Of a DNA stretch of 64,000 bases, positions 7,339 to 15,156 are shown piece by piece. The notes below the pieces were generated by a model that was not told the origin of the DNA, did no database searches, and was given only the letters and a program-made list of their open reading frames with translations. This DNA is from Streptomyces cavernae (lineage in GTDB: Bacteria; Actinomycetota; Actinomycetes; Streptomycetales; Streptomycetaceae): assembly GCF_004023625.1 (NCBI RefSeq), contig NZ_RPDJ01000007.1, positions 308,017 to 372,016 of the forward strand, written 5' to 3'. The first letter of the stretch is position 1. Every line of letters starts with the position of its first letter. Made by a program: the position numbers and the translations under genes.

Positions 7339-8130
7339 ATGGCTTCGCTCGACCCTGTACTCGACAAGGACGGCGTACGGCTCACCGTCGACGACGCGAT
7401 CGCCACGGTGACGCTGACCAATCCCGCCAAGCGCAATGCTCAGACGCCCGCGCTGTGGCGGGCCTTGGTCGACGCCGGGCGGGCCCTGCCGGGCAGCGTC
7501 CGCGTCGTCGTGCTGCGCGCCGAGGGCAAGTCGTTCTCGGCCGGACTCGACCGGCGGATGTTCACACCCGAGGGCCTCGAGGGCGAGCTGTCCTTCGTCG
7601 AGCTGGCGCGCAGCTCCGACGCCGACCTGGACGCGACCATCGCTTCGTACCAGGAGGCGTTCACCTGGTGGCGGCGCAGTGACCTCGTGTCCATCGCCGC
7701 CGTACAGGGGCATGCCGTAGGTGCGGGCTTCCAGCTCGCCCTCGCCTGCGATCTGCGCGTCGTTGCGGACGACGTCCAGTTCGCCATGCGCGAGACCAGC
7801 CTGGGCCTCGTCCCCGACCTCACCGGTACGCACCCTCTGGTGCACCTCGTCGGCTACGCCCGCGCGCTGGAGATCTGCGCGACGGGCCGCTTCGTGACGG
7901 CCGACGAGTCCGTCCAGACAGGCCTGGCCAACGTCGCCGTGCCCGCCGACCAGCTCGACGACACCGTGCGCGACCTGGCCGCGGCCCTGCTCTCCGCCCC
8001 GCGCGACGCACTGATCGAAACCAAGGCGCTGCTCCAGGGCGCCGTGGAACGCACCTATGAAACCCAGCGAGCGTCCGAGCGCGCGGCTCAGGCCCGCCGC
8101 CTGCGGGATCTGGCAGGGCTGGGGGAGTAG
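7339..8130 (+). CDS. Enoyl-CoA hydratase/isomerase (crotonase) family protein
   Basis: 263 residues; ATG at 7339 with GGAGG upstream. The crotonase oxyanion-hole segments are present: GKSFSAGLDRR and AVQGHAVGAGFQLALACDLR. Both catalytic glutamate positions of classical hydratases appear to be retained, in FAMRETSLG and in the later GYARALEICATG. The family hydrates or isomerises 2-enoyl-CoA thioesters in beta-oxidation and related catabolism; the exact acyl substrate is not readable. It stands as a single gene, followed by a repeat-filled gap. Confidence 0.9.
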   Translation: MASLDPVLDKDGVRLTVDDAIATVTLTNPAKRNAQTPALWRALVDAGRALPGSVRVVVLRAEGKSFSAGLDRRMFTPEGLEGELSFVELARSSDADLDATIASYQEAFTWWRRSDLVSIAAVQGHAVGAGFQLALACDLRVVADDVQFAMRETSLGLVPDLTGTHPLVHLVGYARALEICATGRFVTADESVQTGLANVAVPADQLDDTVRDLAAALLSAPRDALIETKALLQGAVERTYETQRASERAAQARRLRDLAGLGE

Positions 8131-8137
8131 GGGCGCC

Positions 8138-8394
8138 CGTGGTCCGGCGGGGGCGCACGTGGCGGGTTCCCCGGGATCACCCGTGGTCACAGGGGTGACG
8201 TGCGCGCTCTCAGGGAACACCCGTGTGGCGGACCGGCGGGGCGTATGTGGCGGGCTCGTCGGGGGATCACCCCGGTCCCGCTGGGGCCCGGGTGGCGGGC
8301 TCGCTAAAGATCACACGTGGTCCGGCGGGGGCGCACGTGGCGGTTAGCAGGGAACACCCGTGTGGCGGACCGGCGGGGCGTATGTGGCGGGCTC
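8138..8394. repeat. Paired direct repeats in intergenic DNA
   Basis: Two different direct repeats are interleaved. A 28-bp unit beginning CGTGGTCCGGCGGG is exact at 8138-8165 and 8316-8343. A 47-bp unit beginning CAGGGAACACCCGTG is exact at 8211-8257 and 8348-8394. Short related motifs (GTGGCGGGCTC) recur between them. The stretch 8131-8422 carries no credible gene; frames through it only give repeated Gly/Ala/Pro peptides. The unit order suggests duplication of a roughly 140-180-bp block followed by decay. Confidence 0.92.
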
Positions 8395-8422
8395 CTGCGC
8401 CCGGGCCGGACCACACGGCACG

Positions 8423-9424
8423 TCACTCGACCGCAGTGACCAGCACAGCCACCGTCGGCCGGTCCGTGAGGGCCCCACCCACAGCGCCCCGCACCGCCCG
8501 CGCCACATCCAGCGCACGGCGCTCGGCCGAGACGGCGAACTCCACCCACACATGACGTCCGGCGAGCACGGCCCCCGCCCCCGCGCCGCCGACGCTCTCG
8601 AAGTGCACCGCGCGCCCCAGCCCGCCGAACATGCCGGTCAGCCTGACCACGCCGTCGGTCGCCAGCACCGCCGCGGTGACCCGGGACTCCTCGTCGTCCG
8701 GGGGCGCCTCCGCCGCCGAGTCGGTGCCCTGAGCCGCGGCGCCGGTGTCCCGCTCCGGAAGCCCGTTGCCCGTACCTCCGGGCTCCTCGTCCAGCAGCCG
8801 GGTGACCCGCAGATCCACCTCCGTCACCGTCAGCCCCAGACGTTCCCGCGCCGCCGCGGCCAGCGCCGAGCGCAGCCGGGTTGCGGCCGTCGGCAGCGGC
8901 TCAGCCGCGGTCGCCTCGAACTCTGCGCGGATGCGCAGCGGCCCCGGCGGCAGCGCACTCGGCGGTGGCGGGACGGCGGGCTCGTAGGAGTTCTCCGGAT
9001 CGGCCAGGGACACCCGCAGCGATCCGAGCCGCACGCCCCGGAGCTCCGACGCCGCACGTCGCAGTACCGTGTCGGCGGCCGACTCCGCCAGCCACGCCCC
9101 GTCCCGCGGCCCGCCGAGCGGCAGCAGCCGACCTAGTCCGAGCAGACGCCGCACGCCCCACCCCTCTCCGACCCCGGCTCCCGCGCCGATTCCGGCTCCC
9201 GCTCCGGCCCCGGCTCCCGCTCCGGCTCCCGCGCCGATTCCGGCTCCCGCTCCGGCCCCGGCTTCCGCTCCGGCAGCCGCTCCGGCTCCCGCGCCGATTC
9301 CGGCTCCCGCTCCGGCCCCGGCTTCCGCTCCGGCAGCCGCTCCGGCTCCCGCGCCCGCCGAGGACACCGATCCGTGTCGTCCCGGCTGTTGCCCCTGATT
9401 CTGTGTCCACCCGTCAGCCGTCAT
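8423..9424 (-). CDS. Gly/Ala-repeat protein with degenerate Asp23-like domains
   Basis: 333 residues from ATG at 9424 (GGAG upstream). Residues about 20-90 are almost pure Gly/Ala repeats (GAGAGAGIGAGAG) built on 60-bp DNA repeats. The rest has two alpha/beta segments. Each has the rhythm of Asp23/Gls24 domains: a helix, GV, beta strands, then DVARAVRGAV-like helix and a final strand (VAVLVTAVE). That reading is an inference from sequence pattern and from the divergent Asp23 operon 89 bp away. Similar Streptomyces proteins are sometimes labelled nucleopolyhedrovirus P10 family, which I regard as a low-complexity artefact. Confidence 0.72.
   Translation of the reverse strand: MTADGWTQNQGQQPGRHGSVSSAGAGAGAAAGAEAGAGAGAGIGAGAGAAAGAEAGAGAGAGIGAGAGAGAGAGAGAGIGAGAGVGEGWGVRRLLGLGRLLPLGGPRDGAWLAESAADTVLRRAASELRGVRLGSLRVSLADPENSYEPAVPPPPSALPPGPLRIRAEFEATAAEPLPTAATRLRSALAAAARERLGLTVTEVDLRVTRLLDEEPGGTGNGLPERDTGAAAQGTDSAAEAPPDDEESRVTAAVLATDGVVRLTGMFGGLGRAVHFESVGGAGAGAVLAGRHVWVEFAVSAERRALDVARAVRGAVGGALTDRPTVAVLVTAVE
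9241..9355. repeat. 60-bp tandem repeat coding the Gly/Ala tract
   Basis: Positions 9241-9295 and 9301-9355 are identical over 55 bp with a 60-bp period. A less perfect copy starts near 9181. On the minus strand it encodes Gly-Ala-Gly-Ala runs with Ile and Glu interruptions. Length is divisible by three, so copy-number change would not break the frame. Confidence 0.92.
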
Positions 9425-9513
9425 TGCTCCAGCCTGCCGCATCCCCGGCGCGTCACCGGGCAACCGCACTTAGTGTGGGGTCGAAGGGGGACAACCGAAA
9501 GGGGCGTACGGCG

Positions 9514-9993
9514 ATGACCGACATGGCGCAGGGCCCCGGTGCCGAGACCGCGGCGCCGGACGCACCGAACCGGAAGACCAGTGTGACCAAGCGTGGCGGC
9601 GGCGACCCGGGCGTCCGGGGCCGCACCACCATCGCGGACGGCGTGGTCGAGAAGATCGCCGGACTCGCCGCTCGGGACGTCCTCGGCGTGCACGCCATGG
9701 GCAGCGGAGTCTCCCGCACCTTCGGTGTGGTCCGGGACCGCATGCCCTCCGGATCCAGGGCTGTCACGCGCGGTGTGAAGGCCGAGGTCGGCGAGGTGCA
9801 GACGGCACTGGACCTGGAGATCGTCGTCGAGTACGGAGTGTCCATCGCGGACGTCGCCCGCGCGGTCCGGGAAAACGTCATCTCGGCGGTCGAGCGCATG
9901 ACCGGCCTGGAGGTCGTGGAGGTAAACATCGCGGTGAGCGATGTGAAGCTGCCCGAGGAAGAGGAAGAGGAGCCGGAACCCCGGATCCAGTAG
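9514..9993 (+). CDS. Asp23/Gls24 family envelope stress protein
   Basis: 159 residues; ATG at 9514 with AAAGGGG upstream. The Asp23 domain spans about residues 35-145: TTIADGVVEKIAGLAARDVLGV, a central strand pair with LDLEIVVEYGVSIADVARAVREN, and VVEVNIAVSDV. The C-terminus is strongly acidic (six consecutive Glu). Asp23 proteins are abundant membrane-associated stress proteins recruited by AmaP in firmicutes. It is the first gene of a five-gene run that ends with an AmaP homologue, so the same membrane-tethered complex is likely here. Confidence 0.9.
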   Translation: MTDMAQGPGAETAAPDAPNRKTSVTKRGGGDPGVRGRTTIADGVVEKIAGLAARDVLGVHAMGSGVSRTFGVVRDRMPSGSRAVTRGVKAEVGEVQTALDLEIVVEYGVSIADVARAVRENVISAVERMTGLEVVEVNIAVSDVKLPEEEEEEPEPRIQ

Positions 9994-10029
9994 CCGCCGG
10001 TCCCGACCGGTTCATGAGGAGCGTCGCAG

Positions 10030-10215
10030 ATGAGCATGGCCGTGATCGGCATGATCGCCGGAATGGCGCTGGGCTTCGCCGGTTACTTCGGGGGGTTCGG
10101 CGCCTTCCTCCTGGTGGCGGCGTTGGGCGCCATCGGTTTCGTGGTCGGCCGGCTCCTGGAGGGTGACCTGGAGCTCGGTGACTTCTTCCGCGGCCGCCAG
10201 GACAGGAGGCGGTGA
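10030..10215 (+). CDS. Small membrane protein of the Asp23 operon (DUF2273-like)
   Basis: 61 residues. Two closely spaced hydrophobic helices (about 3-24 and 25-42: MAVIGMIAGMALGFAGYFGG, then FLLVAALGAIGFVVGRLLEG) are followed by a charged tail, ELGDFFRGRQDRRR. A small two-helix protein in this position is typical of alkaline-shock operons, where DUF2273 proteins accompany Asp23 and AmaP. GAGGAGCGTCGCAG upstream supplies the ribosome binding site. Its 3' end overlaps the next gene by 4 bp. Confidence 0.83.
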   Translation: MSMAVIGMIAGMALGFAGYFGGFGAFLLVAALGAIGFVVGRLLEGDLELGDFFRGRQDRRR

Positions 10216-10796
10216 CGCGGATGTCCGGGGAGCCGGACCGGCCGGACCAGCCCGGGCGACCCGGCGTGCCGGGGTCCGCCGGGGATCCCGGGTCCGCAGG
10301 CGGGTCCGCCGGGGAAGGCGGGTTCGCCCAGGAAACCCGGGGTCTTGGAGAAGGCGGGTCCACGGAGGACGGCGGGTCAGTCGAAGAGATCGGGCCCGCC
10401 GGGGAACGCGGGTCCGCCGGGGAAGGCGGGTCGGTCGGAGATCGCGGGCCGGCCGGACGCCGTGTCGTGGCGGGGGAGCGCGGAGCGACCCGTATCGCCG
10501 ACCGGGTCGTGGCGAAGATCGCCGCTCAGGCCGCACGTGAGGTGCTGCAGGCACCGCCCCCGGACGCGGTGCCGCCCCACGCCACGGTGGTCGTCCACCA
10601 GGACGTCGCCCGGCTCCGGATCGGTCTCGAACTGCGCTACCCCTCCGACATCGGCGCCCAGTGCGCCGCCGTGCGTCGCCATGTCACCGAACGGGTAAGT
10701 GCGTTGGCGGGGATGGCGGTGCCCGAGGTGGCCGTGCAGGTGGAGCGGCTGCACCCGGACCGGGCGCCCGGCGTGGTGCAGCGGAGGACATCATGA
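10212..10796 (+). CDS. Asp23/Gls24-like protein with Gly-rich N-terminus
   Basis: 194 residues from GTG at 10212 (GTGA overlap with the upstream stop); an ATG at 10221 is possible. The first 85 residues are a disordered Gly/Ser/Glu/Pro tract with repeated GSAGEGG and GERGS motifs. From ATRIADRVVAKIAAQAAREVLQ onward it follows the Asp23 pattern, ending MAVPEVAVQVERL. It is a diverged paralogue of the protein at 9514. Overlap by ATGA with the following gene implies coupled translation and a shared complex. Confidence 0.82.
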   Translation: MTRMSGEPDRPDQPGRPGVPGSAGDPGSAGGSAGEGGFAQETRGLGEGGSTEDGGSVEEIGPAGERGSAGEGGSVGDRGPAGRRVVAGERGATRIADRVVAKIAAQAAREVLQAPPPDAVPPHATVVVHQDVARLRIGLELRYPSDIGAQCAAVRRHVTERVSALAGMAVPEVAVQVERLHPDRAPGVVQRRTS

Positions 10797-11488
10797 ACGA
10801 CTCCCAGGGCCCCGGCGGTACCCGGCCGCTGCCGGTCGTGGAACGGACCGACGGCCCCGATGGCCCCGACGGCGCGGAAGGCGGGTTCGGGCAGTCCGCG
10901 TCCGCGGCGGACTACGAGCCGACGCGGGCACCCGACGCGGACGGCCGCGACGGCCGGTTCTGGTCCGCGCGCCGGGTGCCTGCCGGACTGCTGGCGCTGC
11001 TTCTCTTCGCGGGCGCCGGACTGTTGCTGTACGACGTCGCCGCCGTGCGCGCGCACCGGTCCGCCATGCAATGGCGCAAGACGCTCGCGCGCGAACTGGC
11101 GGAGCGGCCGCTCGACGACTTCTGGGTGCTGCTCGGAGCCGGCGTCGCGGCGGCCCTGGGCCTGTGGCTGATCGTGCTCGCCGCGACACCGGGGCTGCGC
11201 GCCTTGCTGCCGATGCGGCGCACGCACCCCGACGTACGGGCCGCGCTGGACCGGGCCGCCGCCGCGATGGTGCTGCGGGACCGGGCGATGGAGGTGTCCG
11301 GCGTGCAGTCCGTGAGCGTACGCGCGGGCCGCACCAAGGTCGACGTCCGCGCGGTCTCCCATTTCCGCGAACTCGACGACGTACGCGCCGACTTGGACAC
11401 CACGCTCACCGACGCCGTCCGGGGCCTCGGCCTGACCCGGCCGCCCGCGCTGTCGGTGCGCGTACGGCGTCCCGGACGGAAGGGGTGA
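10793..11488 (+). CDS. DUF6286-type membrane protein of the Asp23 operon
   Basis: 231 residues; ATG at 10793 overlaps the upstream stop (ATGA) and has GCGGAGGA upstream. The N-terminal 55 residues are disordered and acidic. Two transmembrane helices follow (VPAGLLALLLFAGAGLLLYD and FWVLLGAGVAAALGLWLIVL). The cytoplasmic C-terminus (about 140-228) has AMVLRDRAMEVSGVQSVSV and a terminal strand SVRVRRPG, again the Asp23-like alpha/beta rhythm. I assign the DUF6286 label from memory of this gene order in Streptomyces; function is inferred as an envelope-stress scaffold. Confidence 0.78.
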   Translation: MNDSQGPGGTRPLPVVERTDGPDGPDGAEGGFGQSASAADYEPTRAPDADGRDGRFWSARRVPAGLLALLLFAGAGLLLYDVAAVRAHRSAMQWRKTLARELAERPLDDFWVLLGAGVAAALGLWLIVLAATPGLRALLPMRRTHPDVRAALDRAAAAMVLRDRAMEVSGVQSVSVRAGRTKVDVRAVSHFRELDDVRADLDTTLTDAVRGLGLTRPPALSVRVRRPGRKG

Positions 11489-12072
11489 CGGGCATGCTGA
11501 GGGTCGTGAACCGGGTGCTGCTGGGGATCGCCGGGCTGGTGCTGCTCGCCCTGGGCGGCGCGGTGCTCGCCGTGGGACTCGGCGCCGCACCGCCCTCCTG
11601 GTGGATCCACGACGGGGCGGACGACGTACTGCTCAGTGACGCGGAGCGCACCCACTGGCGGGACGAGCAATGGTGGTGGCCCACCGTCATCGCGGTGCTC
11701 GCCGTCGTGGTGCTGCTCGCGCTGTGGTGGCTGTCGGCCGTGCTCCGCCGGCGCCGGCTCACGGAAGTACTCGTCGACACCGGGGACGGCGAGGGGGCGC
11801 TGCTTCGCGGGCCGGCGCTGGAGGGGGTACTCGCGGGCGAGGCGAGCCAGTTGGAGGGCGTGGCACGCGCACAGGCCGGACTGACCGGCCGCCGTACCGC
11901 GCCCCGGGCCCGAGTACGGCTCGTCATGGAGCCCCACGGCGCGCCCGGTGAGGTGCTGCACCGCCTGACCGGGGAGGCCATCGCCCACGCCCGGGGCTCG
12001 GCGGGGCTGGCCACGCTGCCCACGGAGGTGCGCCTGCGGGCGGTGAAGCACGGCGCGGAGCGTGTGAGCTGA
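11485..12072 (+). CDS. amaP: Alkaline shock response membrane anchor protein AmaP
   Basis: 195 residues from GTG at 11485 (GTGA overlap); ATG at 11494 would remove three residues. Two transmembrane helices (LLGIAGLVLLALGGAVLAVG; WPTVIAVLAVVVLLALWWL) flank a short loop with the WWIHDGADDVLL segment. A basic RRRR stop-transfer and a C-terminal alpha/beta domain follow. AmaP anchors Asp23 to the membrane in Staphylococcus. It is the last gene of the coupled set 9514-12072, so the anchor and its Asp23 clients are made together. Confidence 0.85.
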   Translation: MTGMLRVVNRVLLGIAGLVLLALGGAVLAVGLGAAPPSWWIHDGADDVLLSDAERTHWRDEQWWWPTVIAVLAVVVLLALWWLSAVLRRRRLTEVLVDTGDGEGALLRGPALEGVLAGEASQLEGVARAQAGLTGRRTAPRARVRLVMEPHGAPGEVLHRLTGEAIAHARGSAGLATLPTEVRLRAVKHGAERVS

Positions 12073-12120
12073 GCGCGACCGCAAGCGCGACCGCAAGCGC
12101 GACCGCAAGCGCGAGCGCAG
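12073..12120. repeat. 12-bp tandem repeat directly after amaP
   Basis: Three perfect copies of GCGCGACCGCAA (12073-12108) and a fourth with two changes (12109-12120) begin at the base after the stop codon. A further GC-rich stretch with GGCCGGGCTGAGG-like repeats runs to about 12195. No gene is visible between 12073 and 12224. Confidence 0.93.
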
Positions 12121-12224
12121 GCCGGGGCCGGGGTGTGGCCGGGCTGAGGCAGGCCGGACAGTGGCCGGACTGAGGCGTGGCCGGGCTGGGGCCGCGAGCG
12201 GATCTTCCTTGGGGGCGGCCGTCG

Positions 12225-12980
12225 CTAGAACCCGTGCCGCATCCCCCCGTCCACCGGCACCATGATCCCCGTCAGATACGAAGCCGCCGGAGACAGCAGG
12301 AACGCCGCCGTCCGCCCGAACTCCTCCGGTCTGCCGTAGCGGCGCAGCGGAATGCGGGACTCGTTGGCCGCCCGGGTGGCCTCCGGGTCGGGGGAGAGGC
12401 CGTCCAGTTCGCGGACGCGGTCGGTGTCGATGCGGGCCGGGAGCAGGCCCACGACACGGATACCGCGGGGCCCGAGTTCGTCGGCGATGGACTTGGCGTA
12501 GCCCGCGAGGCCGGGACGCAGTCCATTGGAGATCGTCAGAGCGGGGATCGGCTCGTGCACCGAGCCGGACAGCACGAACGCGATGACCCCGCCCTCACCC
12601 AGCGCCGCCGCAGCGGCCCGCGCGAGTCGTACCGCCCCCAGGAACACCGACTCGAACGCCGTCCGCCACTGTTCGTCCGTGTTGTCCCCGACGAACCCGG
12701 GCGGCGGCCCCCCGACGCTGATCAGGATGCCGTCGAAACCCCCGAACCGTTCCCGCGCGACGCCGATCAGCCGCTCGGCGGTGGCCGGATCGGCGTTGTC
12801 CGCGGCGACCCCGTGCGCGTTCGGCCCGAGCGCGTCCGCGGCCTCGGCCACCGCCTTCTCGTCCCGCCCGGTGACGATCACTTTCGCGCCGTCCGCCACC
12901 AGTTCCCGTGCCGCCGCGTGGCCCAGCCCGCGGGTGGCGCCGGTGACGACGTAGACGCGGTCCTTCAGTCCAAGATCCAT
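12225..12980 (-). CDS. SDR family oxidoreductase, atypical (catalytic Tyr replaced)
   Basis: 251 residues; ATG at 12980. The Rossmann start VTGATRGLG and the C-terminal YLTGIMVPVDGG identify a classical-length short-chain dehydrogenase. The usual Tyr-x-x-x-Lys is not present. Instead the region reads TISNGLRPGLAGYAKSIADE, where Asn-x-x-Arg occupies the Tyr position and a Lys is kept eight residues further on. An SDR subgroup with this SN..R..L.G..K pattern is known by sequence, with uncertain chemistry. It starts only 4 bp after the end of the GH15 gene, so the two are co-transcribed. Confidence 0.85.
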   Translation of the reverse strand: MDLGLKDRVYVVTGATRGLGHAAARELVADGAKVIVTGRDEKAVAEAADALGPNAHGVAADNADPATAERLIGVARERFGGFDGILISVGGPPPGFVGDNTDEQWRTAFESVFLGAVRLARAAAAALGEGGVIAFVLSGSVHEPIPALTISNGLRPGLAGYAKSIADELGPRGIRVVGLLPARIDTDRVRELDGLSPDPEATRAANESRIPLRRYGRPEEFGRTAAFLLSPAASYLTGIMVPVDGGMRHGF

Positions 12981-12984
12981 GCCC

Positions 12985-14778
12985 CTATCCTGCCCGCTCC
13001 TCCCCGAACAGGGCGAGGGCGGTACCGACGAGACCGATGTGACTGAACGCCTGGGGGAAGTTGCCGAGCTGCCGGCCGGCCGTCGGGTCGTACTCTTCGG
13101 CGAGGAGTCCCACGTCATTGGCCAGCCCCACCAGGCGCTCGAAGAGTTCGCGCGCCTCCTTTGTGCGCCCGATCATGTGCAGGGCGTCGGCGAGCCAGAA
13201 CGTGCAGACCAGGAAAGTGCCCTCGCCGCCCGGCAGTCCGTCGATGACGGCGATGTCCCTGGCGTCCGTCGTGTAGCGGCGCAGCAGACCGCCGTGCCCG
13301 AGTTCGGCGCTGATCGCGTCGACCGTGCCGATCACCCGTGGGTCGTCGGCCGGCAGGAAACCGACGCGCGGGATCAGCAGCAGCGAGGCGTCCAACTCCT
13401 GCGACCCGTAGAACTGCGTGAAGGTGTTCCGCTGGGCGTCGTACCCCTTCGCGCAGACCTCCCGGTGCACCTCGTCGCGCATCGCACGCCAGCGCTCCAC
13501 GTCCCCCGGCAGCTCCGGATACTCCTCCAGGGTCCGTACCGTGCGGTCGGCCGCGACCCACGCCATCACCTTGGAGTGCACGAAGTGGCGCCGCGGGCCC
13601 CGAACTTCCCACAGCCCCGCGTCCGGGTTCCGCCAGGCCTCGTGGAGGAAGTCCATCAGCGCCTGCTGCATGCGCCAGGCGTGCGGCTTGGCGGCCAGCC
13701 CCGAACGGCGGCCCAGCGCAAGGGAGTCGACGACCTCGCCGTAGACGTCGAGCTGCAACTGCCGTACCGCGTCGTTGCCGATGCGTACCGGGCTCGACCC
13801 CTGGTAGCCGGGCAGCCACGCCAGCTCGTATTCGGGGATCCGGCGCTCGCCCGCCAGCCCGTACATGATCTGCAGATCGGCGGGGTCGCCCGCGACCGCG
13901 CGCAGCAGCCAGTCGCGCCAGGCCTCGGCCTCCTCCAGATAGCCGGCCGACAGCAGCGCGTTCAGGGTCAGGGTGGAGTCGCGCAGCCAGCAGTAGCGGT
14001 AGTCCCAGTTCCGTACGCCGCCGATCTCCTCCGGGAGCGAGGTGGTGGGGGCGGCCACGATGCCACCGGTTGGGATGTAGGTGAGGGCCTTGAGCGTGAT
14101 CAGGGAGCGGACCACCATGTCCCGGTGCGGACCGTCGTAGCGGCAGCGCGCCGCCCACGCCTGCCAGTCCGCGACGCTGGAGGCCAGTGCCTCGTACGGG
14201 TCGATCAGCCCGGGGCGCGGCTCGTGCGAGGGGTGCCAGGTCAGGACGAAGGCGACCGACTCGCCCGCCTCGACCGTGAACTCGGAGAGGGTCGCGTTGT
14301 CCCTGCCCCAGGTGCGTACCTCCGGATGGCTGCGCAGCCACACCGAGTCGGGCCCGGCGACGGCCACCCGGTGGCCGTCCGTCCGGCGCATCCACGGCAC
14401 CACCCAGCCGTAGTCGAAGCGCAGCCGCAGGGTGCTGCGCAGGGTGACACGGCCGGAAAGGCCCTCCACGACACGGACGATGTCGGGCGCGCGGTCGCGC
14501 TGCGGCATCAGGTCGGTCACCCGGACCGAGCCCTCCGCGGTATCCCACTCGGTGTCCAGGACGAGCGAGTCAGGGCGGTAGGCGCGACGGGTGCAGGGGC
14601 CCTCGCCCTTGGGAGCGATCTGCCAGTGGCCGTTCTCCTTGTTGCCGAGCAGCGCGGCGAAGCACGCGGGCGAGTCGAACCGCGGCAGACACAACCAGTC
14701 GATCGATCCGTCACGCCCTACCAGGGCGGCGGTCTGGTGGTCGCCGATGAGCGCATAGTCCTCGATGGGTCGGTGCAC
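12985..14778 (-). CDS. Glycoside hydrolase family 15 protein (trehalase/glucoamylase-like)
   Basis: 597 residues, the usual length of bacterial GH15. It begins with the family opener RPIEDYALIGDHQTAALVG and continues DGSIDWLCLPRFDSPACFAALL. The (alpha/alpha)6 catalytic part has GGVRNWDYRYCWLRDSTLT, GERRIPEYELAWLPGY and LWEVRGPRRHFVHSKVMAWV, which hold the acidic catalytic residues of the family. Actinobacterial members are often trehalases. The GTG at 14778 is chosen because homology begins three residues later, although its ribosome binding site is weak. No signal peptide, so cytoplasmic. Operonic with the SDR at 12225. Confidence 0.9.
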   Translation of the reverse strand: MHRPIEDYALIGDHQTAALVGRDGSIDWLCLPRFDSPACFAALLGNKENGHWQIAPKGEGPCTRRAYRPDSLVLDTEWDTAEGSVRVTDLMPQRDRAPDIVRVVEGLSGRVTLRSTLRLRFDYGWVVPWMRRTDGHRVAVAGPDSVWLRSHPEVRTWGRDNATLSEFTVEAGESVAFVLTWHPSHEPRPGLIDPYEALASSVADWQAWAARCRYDGPHRDMVVRSLITLKALTYIPTGGIVAAPTTSLPEEIGGVRNWDYRYCWLRDSTLTLNALLSAGYLEEAEAWRDWLLRAVAGDPADLQIMYGLAGERRIPEYELAWLPGYQGSSPVRIGNDAVRQLQLDVYGEVVDSLALGRRSGLAAKPHAWRMQQALMDFLHEAWRNPDAGLWEVRGPRRHFVHSKVMAWVAADRTVRTLEEYPELPGDVERWRAMRDEVHREVCAKGYDAQRNTFTQFYGSQELDASLLLIPRVGFLPADDPRVIGTVDAISAELGHGGLLRRYTTDARDIAVIDGLPGGEGTFLVCTFWLADALHMIGRTKEARELFERLVGLANDVGLLAEEYDPTAGRQLGNFPQAFSHIGLVGTALALFGEERAG

Positions 14779-14880
14779 TCTTGCCGGGTTCCCGGAGGGG
14801 AGCGGGGACAATCCGTGGCTGCTCTCGCCGGGTGAACATATCGCGCCCACCACGCGCCCGGCCCACACCGGCCCGCACCC

Positions 14881-15110
14881 GACCACCGGGACCCGGACCC
14901 GGACCCGGACCGGGACCGGGGCGGATCGTGGGGTGCCGGGGTGGACCGTCGGGGTTCGGGTCGGCGGGATTGCCGGGGGCTCGGGGTCGGCCGGGCTTCC
15001 GGGGCCGGGCCGGGGCGGGCCGTCGGGGTTCGGGTGCGGGACTGCCATGGCTCGGGCCGGAGCGGGGCCGTCGGGGCTCGGGCCGACGGGACTGCCATGG
15101 CTCGGGCCGG
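14881..15110. repeat. GC-rich repeats in the GH15 upstream region
   Basis: The 378-bp interval 14779-15156 holds no credible gene. It contains a run of GGACCC units near 14889-14915. It also contains an exact 24-bp repeat starting CGGGACTGCCATGGCTCGG at 15037-15060 and 15087-15110 (50-bp period). A CCGTCGGGGTTCGGG motif occurs near 14947 and 15021. The GH15 promoter must lie within or beside this DNA. Confidence 0.88.
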
Positions 15111-15156
15111 CCGGACCGTCGAAGTCGGCCGGGGTCGGCCCGACCGTCCGGGCGGG

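Noticed and set aside
8223..8555. Short repeated Gly/Ala peptide frame in the interval after the crotonase
   Set aside because: It is only the translation of duplicated intergenic DNA and runs into the antisense of a real gene.
8423..9424. Baculovirus P10-related (viral) origin for the Gly/Ala protein
   Set aside because: Any similarity would come from low-complexity repeats; context and the folded part point to the Asp23 system.
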